In this document: piece after piece, positions 56,698-64,000 of the stretch
Layout of the letters: each line of letters opens with the position of its first letter
Position numbering within the stretch: position 1 is the stretch's first letter
Origin: a bacterium
GTDB taxonomy: Bacteria; Chloroflexota; Anaerolineae; Caldilineales; Caldilineaceae
DNA: 64,000 bases
NCBI GenBank assembly: GCA_016124945.1
Contig: WGMT01000053.1
Location: 1 to 64,000 of the forward strand
Reading direction: 5' to 3'
Program-made: the position numbers and the translations under genes
Notes under the pieces: model-generated
Database searches by the model: none
Told to the model about the DNA's origin: nothing
Seen by the model: only the letters and a program-made list of their open reading frames with translations

Positions 56698-58356
56698 TTA
56701 CTTATCCAACCACACTTCGGGCAACACCATGTACGAGTTCGCCCCGAAGGTGTGGCTGAAGCCCATGACGTAGGGTTGCATGGCTTCGCCCTGTTCGCGA
56801 CGCCATACATAGACGAAGAAGGCTTCGTCGAGCATGATCTTGTCTACCTCATTGTAGAGGGCGGCGCGTTCGGCCTCATCGTAGATCGAGATGGCCTGAT
56901 CGAGCAGCGCGTCCACTTCGGGGACGGCGAAGTGCATGCGCCCCGGCCACTGTCCGCGCGTGGAGTGGTAGTAGATGTCCATAAACGACGGATCGGTGAC
57001 CGATTGCCCCAGCCCGTCGGCCTGGATCTCCCAGGGCTGCACGTCGAGGCGGCGCTGGGTGCGGGTGGGCCAGTCCACCAGTTCGATGGTGCCGCCGATG
57101 CCTACTTCGGTGAGCATGGCCTGGGCGAATTCGGCCAGGTTGTAGTGCATGGCGAATTGATTGGTGGCCAGGAAGTTCACCATGAAGGGCGTCCCATCTT
57201 CTACACCTTCCACGCCGTACGCTTCACGCACGCCGTCGCCATCTTCATCCCGCCAGCCCGCTTCATCCAACAGAGCCATCGCCTTCTCTTGATCGTAACC
57301 GTAGGTGCCTTCGAGGCTTGCATCGTAGCCTAAGAACGTCGCGGGGATGAACGACCCCGTCATGGCTTTGCCGCGACCAAAGAAGATGCTGCGACCCACA
57401 GCATCCCGGTTGATGGCCCACGCCACCGCCTGTCGTACCCGTTTGTCGTCGAAGGGCGGCTCAGATGGGTTCATGTAGAGCGTCATAAAGAGCGCTTCGC
57501 TGTCGCTGCCGAACTTCAACTCCCCGGCGGCGGCCAGTTGCTCGATCTCGTCCATGTCAAGCCAGGGGACATAGTCGATGAAGTCGATTTCGCCGGTGCG
57601 GATGGCCGTCACCTTGGCTGTTTCGTCGGTGTAGGGGATGAATTTGACGCCGTCGAGGTAGGGCAGCGGCGCACGGAAGTAGTTGGGGTTGCGTGCGATT
57701 TCAAAGCTGACGCCCGGCTCACGGCCTACGTAGGTGAAGGGGCCGCTGCCCATCATCTCCTGGTTGAGATCGGCGCCGCTTTCCACCCATGCCTTGCTCA
57801 CAATGGCGGTGTCGCCGCGGGCCAGGTTCTGGAAGATGGCGGCGTTGGGGGCCGGCAGGTTCATCTGCACCGTGTAGGTGTCGATCTGCTCGAAGGTGAT
57901 GTCTTTGAAGGTGCCTGCCGACGTTGCGCCGACATCTGGGTTTTTGATGCGCTCGAATGTAAAGACGACGTCCTCGGCGGTCAGTTCGGAACCATCGTGG
58001 AAGAGCACGCCTTCAACCAACTTGAGTTGGATCGTTGTGTCGTCGATGAGTTCCCAGCTTTCGGCCAGGTTAGGCACAATGTTCATCTCGCGATCCCACC
58101 TGAGGAGTGTGTCGTAGACCATCGCCTTGACGGTGGCATCGGCGGCGCCGCGCTGCGTGTGGGGATCGATGCTGGGCGGGTCACCCACCAGCCCGTAGGT
58201 GAGGATGCCGCCAAACTTCGGCTCACCCGATTCAGCCATCTCCTCGCTTGCGGTTTCAGGTGCCGCGTTTTCGGTTGTACCGCTGTCGCCTGCCGGGGCC
58301 GCACAGGCCGCCGCAAACACCAGCACAAAGATGAGTAAAATCAGTCGCTTGTACAT
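56698..58356 (-). CDS. dppA: ABC transporter substrate-binding lipoprotein (DppA-like, SBP family 5)
   Basis: 552 residues. Lipoprotein signal with AAACAAP (Cys about residue 18), an acidic linker, then SBP_bac_5: GGILTYGLVGDPPSIDPHTQ, VEGVLFHDGSELTAEDVVFTFERIK, MGSGPFTYVGREPGVSFEIARNPNY and VRQAVAWAINRDAVGRSIFF. Delivers peptides or similar solutes to the DppB/DppC channel. ATG 58356 has GGAGG upstream. The 40-base gap to GGT supports one operon with it. Confidence 0.9.
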   Translation of the reverse strand: MYKRLILLIFVLVFAAACAAPAGDSGTTENAAPETASEEMAESGEPKFGGILTYGLVGDPPSIDPHTQRGAADATVKAMVYDTLLRWDREMNIVPNLAESWELIDDTTIQLKLVEGVLFHDGSELTAEDVVFTFERIKNPDVGATSAGTFKDITFEQIDTYTVQMNLPAPNAAIFQNLARGDTAIVSKAWVESGADLNQEMMGSGPFTYVGREPGVSFEIARNPNYFRAPLPYLDGVKFIPYTDETAKVTAIRTGEIDFIDYVPWLDMDEIEQLAAAGELKFGSDSEALFMTLYMNPSEPPFDDKRVRQAVAWAINRDAVGRSIFFGRGKAMTGSFIPATFLGYDASLEGTYGYDQEKAMALLDEAGWRDEDGDGVREAYGVEGVEDGTPFMVNFLATNQFAMHYNLAEFAQAMLTEVGIGGTIELVDWPTRTQRRLDVQPWEIQADGLGQSVTDPSFMDIYYHSTRGQWPGRMHFAVPEVDALLDQAISIYDEAERAALYNEVDKIMLDEAFFVYVWRREQGEAMQPYVMGFSHTFGANSYMVLPEVWLDK

Positions 58357-58396
58357 GGTTTCCTCCAAATCGGTGATGGAATGTTGATGTTAGTGA

Positions 58397-60085
58397 TTAG
58401 TATCCAATCGCGACACCGGGATGGTACGAATCGGCGCCGCCGTGGAGTTTGCCCGTCTGCGCGTTGACCAGGATGCCCGTGGGCGTGGCGAAGAGGCGGG
58501 GCAGGAAACCCTGCTCACGCACAGCCAGATCGTGGCCCATCTGCTTGAGCGCGGCGATGGTGGCCTCGCCCATGGCGGCGTTGGCCATGATCTTGGGTGA
58601 ACTGGCGTCCACCAACACCTGATCACATGCTTCTTGAATGCCCATGCCCAGATCGATGATGTTGTGGATCACCTTCATCACCGTGCCGATGATCAGGCGT
58701 CCACCCGGCGCGCCCACGGTGAGGAAGGGTTTTCCGTCTTTGAGGGCCAACATGGGTGTCATGCTGGAAAGGGGACGCTTGCCGCCGGCAATCGAGTTGG
58801 CGCGCCCGGGGTTCGGATCAAAGAGCACCATTGTGTCGTTGAGCAGGACGCCCGTCCCCGCCGCGGTGACGCCTGAACCGAAGACCATGTTGTTGGTCTG
58901 CGTAATCGACACCATGTTGCGGTGGCGGTCGATCACAGAAAGGTGGGTGGTGCAGCCGCCGTCTCCTTCGGGCGCACCGGCGGGGACGTTGCCGAACTGC
59001 CCGGCCTTCACCGCGCCGGTCGCCTTCATGCGGTCGATATCAGCCACGCGCTGCTGGGCGTAGGCTTTCGATTCCAACTGCCGCCAGGGCACGTCCACCG
59101 TGCGTTCGTCGGCCAGGTGTTGCCAGCGGTCGGCGTAGGCGATTTTGGCGGCCTCGATGAAGAGATGCAGCGCTTCGGGATCGGTGGCGTTCTTGCCGGC
59201 GAATGAGAAGTGTTCGAGCAGGTTGAAGGTTTCGGCCAGTGTGGTGCCGCCAGTGTTGGGGCCAAAGACCAGTTCGTAGCCGTCGCGGTAGGAGACACGC
59301 CGTGGCGTCGACCATTCGGCCTCGTAGCCAGTGAGATCGGCCAGGGTCATGGGGTTGCCATGGGCGCTGAGTTCGTCCACAATCGCCTGGCCCACAGCGC
59401 CGCCGTAAAAGACGGAAGCGCCGCCCTCGGCGATCTGCTGCATCGAGCGGGCCAGATCGCTCTGCACCAGTTTGTCCGGCCCGGTCGGGTTGCCGGCGTT
59501 GGGCAGGAATCGACCGTCCTTGAGGAAGATTTCGGCGGTGGCGGGAAAGCGTGCGATGGTCTCCATCGAACGCCCGATCATGAGCATGGTGTACCAGGAG
59601 ACGGGGAAGCCTTCGCCGGCGAAGCCGATGGCCGGGCCAAGCGCCTCGGCCAGCGAGATGGTGCCGAAACGGTCCAGGGCGGCGGCTGCGCCGGCGATCA
59701 GGCCGGGCACACCCACGGCGCGATGACCGATGAGGTTGGCATCGTCCTTAATGCCGCGGAAGCCCAACGAATCGGTGGCGCCCGCAGTTTCGATCTCGTA
59801 CATGTCGGGGGTGGCATTGCCTGGGGCGGCCATGAAGTAGTCGAGAAAGTGGCTCTCGCCGCTCTCCGCTTCGTGGTAGAGCATGAAGCCGCCACCACCG
59901 ATGCCGCTCATGTACGGCTCGACGACACCCATGGCCAGCGCCGTGGTGATGGCGGCGTCGACGGCGTTGCCCCCATCCTGGAGCACGCGCAGGCCGGCTT
60001 CAGCGGCCAGCGGGTGCTTGGCCGCCACCATGCCGCCTTCGGCAATGGACTCAGATCGACGAATGATCCATTCTTGTGTCTGCAT
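58397..60085 (-). CDS. ggt: Gamma-glutamyltransferase/glutathione hydrolase family enzyme
   Basis: 562 residues. GGMVAAKHPLAAEAGLRVLQ, DGGNAVDAAITTALAMGVVEP and SGIGGGGFMLYH define the large-subunit start; the self-cleaving Thr is about residue 379 in DGGCTTHLSVID, with GAPGGRLIIG and RPLSSMTP downstream in the small subunit. No signal peptide, unlike periplasmic E. coli Ggt. First gene of the operon with the peptide transporter, suggesting imported gamma-glutamyl peptides are cleaved inside. ATG 60085 follows GGGGGAATGCC. Cephalosporin or N-formyl acylase activity is the alternative. Confidence 0.88.
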   Translation of the reverse strand: MQTQEWIIRRSESIAEGGMVAAKHPLAAEAGLRVLQDGGNAVDAAITTALAMGVVEPYMSGIGGGGFMLYHEAESGESHFLDYFMAAPGNATPDMYEIETAGATDSLGFRGIKDDANLIGHRAVGVPGLIAGAAAALDRFGTISLAEALGPAIGFAGEGFPVSWYTMLMIGRSMETIARFPATAEIFLKDGRFLPNAGNPTGPDKLVQSDLARSMQQIAEGGASVFYGGAVGQAIVDELSAHGNPMTLADLTGYEAEWSTPRRVSYRDGYELVFGPNTGGTTLAETFNLLEHFSFAGKNATDPEALHLFIEAAKIAYADRWQHLADERTVDVPWRQLESKAYAQQRVADIDRMKATGAVKAGQFGNVPAGAPEGDGGCTTHLSVIDRHRNMVSITQTNNMVFGSGVTAAGTGVLLNDTMVLFDPNPGRANSIAGGKRPLSSMTPMLALKDGKPFLTVGAPGGRLIIGTVMKVIHNIIDLGMGIQEACDQVLVDASSPKIMANAAMGEATIAALKQMGHDLAVREQGFLPRLFATPTGILVNAQTGKLHGGADSYHPGVAIGY

Positions 60086-60854
60086 GGCATTCCCCCTGAA
60101 GTGATGCGGAAATTTACAGCCGTGTGGCAAGACGAAGTCTATAGACGAGACCCGTGCTGTGTACGGTCATTTCCGCAAAGTGCTGTAATGGTGTGGAAAC
60201 CGTGATGGGTGATGCAACGATCCGGCTATTCGTCTGGAAACTAAGGTTATGAACCAAGCGAGTTATATCGGTATCCGTTTGCACGGTCGACAATGACCAG
60301 GAAATTCGAGGAAAGCGGAGCTTAACATTGTGCAACCAGCGTCTGGTTGTCTGCGGTTGGCATCTCTTTGCTGAGGACGGCAAAGGTGGCGCAAGTATAG
60401 TTGGGGTAGACGAGTATGTCAAACAGCTTTTTTGGACGGAGCTTCCGGGAAGGTGTAGGGCGTGAGGACCCCCTTCCTAACCCTCCACGACACCTGCCCG
60501 TGGACCGTGACGGGATGGTCCTTGTGTGCGCTCGCTGTGTGCGAGGACGTGCCGGGGACTTTCTGTGTGGCAGCAACGTCCTCTACGTGACAGACCCGCC
60601 AGGTTTTCTGCAACCTGGCGGGTCTTTGTATGTAGAAAACCCGACGGGTTGGTCTGTACTCACCGCCTCACAACTCCCCGGCTAAAACCAAAGCGAAACG
60701 CCCCCCCAAACGCCGGTAGCGACGGTAACCAAACGCCCACTCTGCTAAGATCCAGCCAACTGCATGTGCCATCGCTTCAACCCAATGTTGTCCAGGTAGA
60801 AATGGCTCAGGCAGTCTATACCGACTCTTACTTCAATTCCAGGAAACAAAAACA
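60086..60854. other. Gene-free stretch of 769 bases with hairpins
   Basis: No believable gene is seen in either strand. It includes the upstream region of the ggt operon and of the LysM gene. A perfect 13-bp hairpin lies at 60593-60624. A GTGCCGGGGACTTT at about 60550 equals part of the MITE-like element at 12308 and 61919. CTATACC near 60813 could be a -10 for the LysM gene. Confidence 0.45.
60593..60624 (+). terminator. Perfect 13-bp hairpin with short T-run
   Basis: GACCCGCCAGGTT and its complement around TTCTGC, followed by TTTG. No gene is seen ending just before it on the plus strand. Confidence 0.5.
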
Positions 60855-61670
60855 ATGTACACCAAATTCAAACGCGGGTTGCTCTTTCTCCTGATCGCCC
60901 TCTTCCTTGGCCTGAGTCTGCCACAGAGGGTGCAGGCGGCGGTAGAGGAACAGGCCACCCCTTGCGCCCAATACCACACGGTGCAGCGCGGTGAAAATCT
61001 CTTCCGGATTGCTCGCCGCTACAGCACCACCTACCAGGCGCTGCAACGGCTGAACAATCTACCCAATGCCAACCGCATTCTGGTGGGCCAGCGCCTCTGT
61101 GTCCAGGGTATGACCTCGACACCAGGCGATCCGGTGGTTGTTCCCACGCCGCAGCAATTCATTATGGCGCTGCAAACCGTGCGTCTGCGCAGTGGACCCG
61201 GCACCCAATACGCCATCGTCGGGCGGGTTTTTGCGGGGATGACAGCCCGGGTGACTGGTACAAGCAGTGACGGCAGGTGGTGGCGCGTCCTCTGCCCTGA
61301 TGACAGCGTGGGTAGCTGCTGGGTCAGCGCCGATCAGACCTTGACGCGGCCCACCGAGATTCCCAATCAAGTGAGTGAAGCCACCGCTGAGCGCATCTCG
61401 GTGACTATACTGGAATCATATCCGGTGCAGGTAGTAGCGACAGTACATGGCACCATGCCCAATAGTTGCGTCTACATCGATACCTTCCGACAATTTCGGC
61501 AAGATCGAACCTTCCGCATCGAGTGGACCACAGGGCGCAACCCCGGCTCGTGTACACAAGCGCTCACTCCTTTCGAATTGACGCTAACGCTCGATACTGC
61601 TGGATTACCCGGTGGCGCTTACACAGTGTCGGCGGGCGGTGTACAGGCCGGCTTCAACTTGTCCCAGTGA
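60855..61670 (+). CDS. Secreted LysM and SH3-like domain protein
   Basis: 271 residues. Signal peptide (LLFLLIALFLGLSLPQRVQA), LysM domain at about residues 40-82 (YHTVQRGENLFRIARRYSTT, NRILVGQRLCV), SH3_3 domain at about 98-160 (TVRLRSGPGTQYAIVGRVFAGMTARV), and a C-terminal beta domain (ISVTILESYPVQVVATVHG). LysM binds peptidoglycan or chitin-like glycans, so it probably sits in the cell envelope; no catalytic domain is present. Start ATG 60855 follows CCAGGAAACAAAAACA. Confidence 0.85.
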   Translation: MYTKFKRGLLFLLIALFLGLSLPQRVQAAVEEQATPCAQYHTVQRGENLFRIARRYSTTYQALQRLNNLPNANRILVGQRLCVQGMTSTPGDPVVVPTPQQFIMALQTVRLRSGPGTQYAIVGRVFAGMTARVTGTSSDGRWWRVLCPDDSVGSCWVSADQTLTRPTEIPNQVSEATAERISVTILESYPVQVVATVHGTMPNSCVYIDTFRQFRQDRTFRIEWTTGRNPGSCTQALTPFELTLTLDTAGLPGGAYTVSAGGVQAGFNLSQ

Positions 61671-61918
61671 TTGCAGGAAATGAGGGTGATGCTTTCACAA
61701 ACCAGCGGGTCGGCGCGTTAAGGAGAGGTGTGGGTTATGGGAATGCCTATGTGATTTGGCCAAGTTGACACTGGGTATTGCCATTGTGGCCGGGGTTGTC
61801 AATTTCGTGCAGTTGTTGGTCTTTGTGGGATTGGGTGAAAGCAGCCACGCAACGCCCTGGTTGGCGTAGCGCCATCGCCGGGGGCATCAAAGACGTGTGG
61901 GTCACCCCCTCTAACTTC
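61671..61918. other. Gene-free stretch with a membrane-span relic
   Basis: A start-less plus-strand frame (61761-61869) reads KLTLGIAIVAGVVNFVQLLV then GLGES and stops at TAG, like the end of a small membrane protein. An AAGGAGAGG-ATG at 61722-61739 leads to only five codons. Probably a relic. Confidence 0.35.
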
Positions 61919-62043
61919 CATCGGCGTTAAGTTAGGGTGGAGCGAAAGTGCCGGGGACTTTTCGCCGCAGCGAGACGGGATATCCACGCCTGACGACACG
62001 TCCAACGTGAAGTCCCCGGCACTTGCTTATCTGAACGCCTATG
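61919..62043. mobile_element. MITE-like element, copy 2 (opposite orientation)
   Basis: 125 bp; its reverse complement aligns end to end with the element at 12308-12442, including the outer CATAGGCGTTMA ends and the inner GTGCCGGGGACTT pair. The left end (in plus orientation) carries CATCGG instead of CATAGG. No coding capacity. Confidence 0.7.
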
Positions 62044-62130
62044 CCCTAACTCCCCCGCAGAAAGCAGCGGAGGGCGGACTGTTGACGTTTGCGCCTCGTC
62101 GGTCGCGTTGTGGGTATCTCCAATGCCGCA

Positions 62131-64000
62131 TCACTTCGTCAACGCGTCAACGGCTCCCTCTCCGCCGCTTTTGGGCGGGAAGGGCTGGAGATTGGTTTCT
62201 GCGCCCCCCAACACCGCCATCCGCCGCCGATAGCGCACATCGGGGATCTGCGCATACGCCTCCCCGTAACGGACCAACGCCACCGCCCCTGCCTCTTGAT
62301 CCCCCAGCAGCCGCCAGCGCTCGAACAGAACGTCGGCCTGCGCTTCAGGACGTGTTGCCGCCGCCCCCAATTCGTCGAGGATCTGCCGCGCCGACGTCTT
62401 GTCGATCAACGCCGCCAGGCGCGCCGACAGCAGACGTCCTTCAAAGAGGGTGTCGGCGCGGCCCACCTTGGTGGCCAAGGCCAACCCCTCCTCGTTCAAA
62501 TGGCGCGCCACGTCCACTTCCTGGCGCAGAAGATGTAGGCGCGCCTTACGCACCATCAACTCACAGCGGTGGAATGGAATATTCAACGTCTCGTGCACCG
62601 TCATCGCGCGCGCATAAAACGTCATCGCCCCGTCGTAGCGTCCTTCGTCTACGTGGACGACGCCGATGTTGCTCAGGTGACGTGCCACACAATCCCAGTT
62701 GCCCAGTTCCTCGTCCAACGCCAGCGCCGCGTCATGACGCGCCAACGCCTGTGTCATCTTGCCCATGCGCCACAGGATCACACCCATGTTGCCCAGCGTA
62801 ATCGCCTCACCACTGCGGTGGCCCACCTCCACCAAAATGGCGTGCGCTTCCTCGGTGGCGGCCAATCCGCGGCCAAAATCGCCGCTGTTCCAGTAGATCA
62901 TGCCCAGGTTCGTCAAGCGAATGGCCATGCCCAGCCGATTGCCCAACTCGCGGTCGATGGCCAACGCCTCTTCGTAGTAGGTCGACGCCTGGGCGTGTTC
63001 GCCCTGGTCGATGTAGACAACGCCAATGTTGCTTAAATGACGCGCCACGTCGCCGCGGTTGCCCAGCGCCCGCGCCGCCGCCAACGCCTGTTGATGACAG
63101 GCCAGCGCCTCATCATATTGGCTTTGCTTGTAGTAGATCAGCCCCATGCTGCTCAAACACTGCGCCACCCCTCGCGGGTGATCCAACGCCTGCTCCAACT
63201 GCAACGCCCGCTTTTGATAGTTCAAAGCCTGCGCATAGTCGGCACGGTGCCAGAAGATCTGCCCGATACGGTTTAGCGCCTGTGCCTCGCCGTTACGATC
63301 CCCCAGTGCTTGGAAGATCGTCAACGCCTCTTCGCCACAGGCCAGACCAGCGTCGTACTCGCCGCGCATTCTCAGCAGATCCACTTGCAGCGTCAACCCA
63401 TATGCCCGCCAACTGCGGTGTTGTCTATCCGTCGATTTAGCCAGCCCGGCCAACGCCTCGGGCAGCAACGCCATTGCCCGATCCAGCTTTCCCTGCACGT
63501 TGATGAAACGTACCTGCTGCACCATCAGCCAACTGAGGAACGGCCTGATCGTCTCGTCGCCGCGTCCTGTTGCCGCTGCCGCCCCCATTGCGCCCACGCC
63601 CGCCACTGCGGTGGACAGGAGCTCCTCGCCCTCCTGCCAGTACCCCGCCAGTGACAACAACAGGGCCAGGCCCGATACGCTGCGCGCCAGATCGTCCACC
63701 TGGTTGTGGGTCACCGCCCAACGCCACGCCTGGCGGATGTTGTCCAGCGACTGACGGAGTTGCACCTGTATTTGTGGCAATGCCGGGCCGTAAAGCTTCT
63801 CTTCCTCACGCGCCACCAGATCGAGGAAGTAGCGACTGTGCCGTCGCTCTGCCTGTTCCGCCGCTGTTTCGCCGTTCACCTCCACTGGGGGCAGGCGCTG
63901 TAGCTGTTCCTCGGCGTACTGGCGCAGCAACTCGTGCAACACGTAACGCTGGCCGCTAGAACGCTGCAACAGCGCCCAATCTAGCAGGTTCGCCGCCTCT
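62131..64000 (-). CDS. TPR-repeat protein, C-terminal part of an AfsR/NB-ARC-like regulator (5' partial)
   Basis: At least 623 residues; the frame is open to the window edge, so the N-terminus is missing. The first residues (NLLDWALLQRSSGQRYVLHELLRQYAEEQL) are the winged-helix end typical of NB-ARC/AAA signalling ATPases. The rest holds about ten TPR units (GVAQCLSSMGLIYYKQSQYDEALACHQQALA and similar), close to TPR_12/TPR_10. Such proteins are usually cytoplasmic regulators (SARP/AfsR or LuxR-type) in Chloroflexota. C-terminal end GGEGAVDALTK. Target unknown. Confidence 0.8.
   Translation of the reverse strand, partial: EAANLLDWALLQRSSGQRYVLHELLRQYAEEQLQRLPPVEVNGETAAEQAERRHSRYFLDLVAREEEKLYGPALPQIQVQLRQSLDNIRQAWRWAVTHNQVDDLARSVSGLALLLSLAGYWQEGEELLSTAVAGVGAMGAAAATGRGDETIRPFLSWLMVQQVRFINVQGKLDRAMALLPEALAGLAKSTDRQHRSWRAYGLTLQVDLLRMRGEYDAGLACGEEALTIFQALGDRNGEAQALNRIGQIFWHRADYAQALNYQKRALQLEQALDHPRGVAQCLSSMGLIYYKQSQYDEALACHQQALAAARALGNRGDVARHLSNIGVVYIDQGEHAQASTYYEEALAIDRELGNRLGMAIRLTNLGMIYWNSGDFGRGLAATEEAHAILVEVGHRSGEAITLGNMGVILWRMGKMTQALARHDAALALDEELGNWDCVARHLSNIGVVHVDEGRYDGAMTFYARAMTVHETLNIPFHRCELMVRKARLHLLRQEVDVARHLNEEGLALATKVGRADTLFEGRLLSARLAALIDKTSARQILDELGAAATRPEAQADVLFERWRLLGDQEAGAVALVRYGEAYAQIPDVRYRRRMAVLGGAETNLQPFPPKSGGEGAVDALTK

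Noticed and set aside
61799..62005. Minus-strand open frame of 68 codons with MDVSSGVD start
   Set aside because: It lies in the second MITE-like copy; the similar peptide in copy 1 reflects element similarity, not a gene.
62007..62801. Plus-strand open frame of 264 codons, Pro/Arg-rich
   Set aside because: Antisense to the TPR repeats and starts in the MITE; low-complexity composition.
1..64000. tRNA, rRNA, CRISPR arrays, prophage or complete IS elements
   Set aside because: No cloverleaf with a GTTCGANTC arm, no regularly spaced repeats with unique spacers, and no transposase, integrase or capsid-like protein were seen by eye; a dedicated tRNA or IS search could still find degenerate ones.

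Overview
The window looks like a chromosomal stretch from a GC-rich, free-living bacterium, most likely a Chloroflexota (Caldilineae/Anaerolineae-like) heterotroph. The basis is the mix of families (DUF6597-type AraC regulators, small VOC/DinB/RibD-C proteins, multi-domain surface proteins with CSLREA and choice-of-anchor repeats ending in a xFLPVV-type tail, DabAB, an AfsR-like TPR protein), strong AGGAG ribosome sites and extended -10 promoters. This placement is inference; no rRNA, tRNA, CRISPR array, complete IS or phage gene was seen.

Left part (1-17.8 kb): an accessory mosaic of small, mostly plus-strand genes: a putative nuclease/DUF2283 pair, two near-identical peptidase E paralogues, DinB, four VOC proteins, two AraC regulators, a YafY/WYL regulator, a DUF4258/MqsA-like toxin-antitoxin pair, YdeI-like and RibD-C proteins, a DUF4914 protein, a P-loop kinase, a HAD hydrolase, a LuxR-DUF805 fusion and a cupin. 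Seven copies of a short repeat lie between these genes. Each reads as the last ~20 codons of a HigA-like XRE antitoxin, usually followed by tandem stops and a terminator, and in two copies by an extended -10 promoter. Several genes here are disrupted (membrane protein with a frameshift, MqsA-like antitoxin with a 7-bp tandem duplication).

Middle part (17.9-45.8 kb): a heterodimeric ABC exporter with one degenerate ATP site, followed by GNAT and DinB genes; a PL22-like lyase; a PIN toxin module; an ABM monooxygenase; a 1,831-residue secreted multidomain protein; KatG; a lipoprotein; DUF4287; a Tat-exported AHL-lactonase-like protein divergent from a TetR gene with repeated operator-like sites; a HigB toxin with a short HigA; a beta-helix protein; a HAD dehalogenase; two small membrane proteins; a DinB gene broken by an in-frame TGA; a RibD-C protein; a VOC-dienelactone hydrolase fusion; and an Rrf2/QorB pair sharing a palindromic operator. 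A long structured hairpin (45382-45490) lies just downstream of a promoter and before a tiny membrane protein gene.

Right part (45.8-64 kb): a LysR regulator divergent from dabB-dabA, the energy-coupled inorganic-carbon accumulator, followed by a 34-residue single-span membrane ORF; a secreted BNR-repeat protein; a minus-strand operon of gamma-glutamyltransferase, dipeptide-type binding protein, two permeases and a creatininase-family hydrolase (no ATPases), suggesting use of gamma-glutamyl peptides; a LysM/SH3 protein; and the C-terminal part of a TPR-rich regulator running off the edge. A MITE-like element occurs twice, in opposite orientation, near 12.3 and 61.9 kb.
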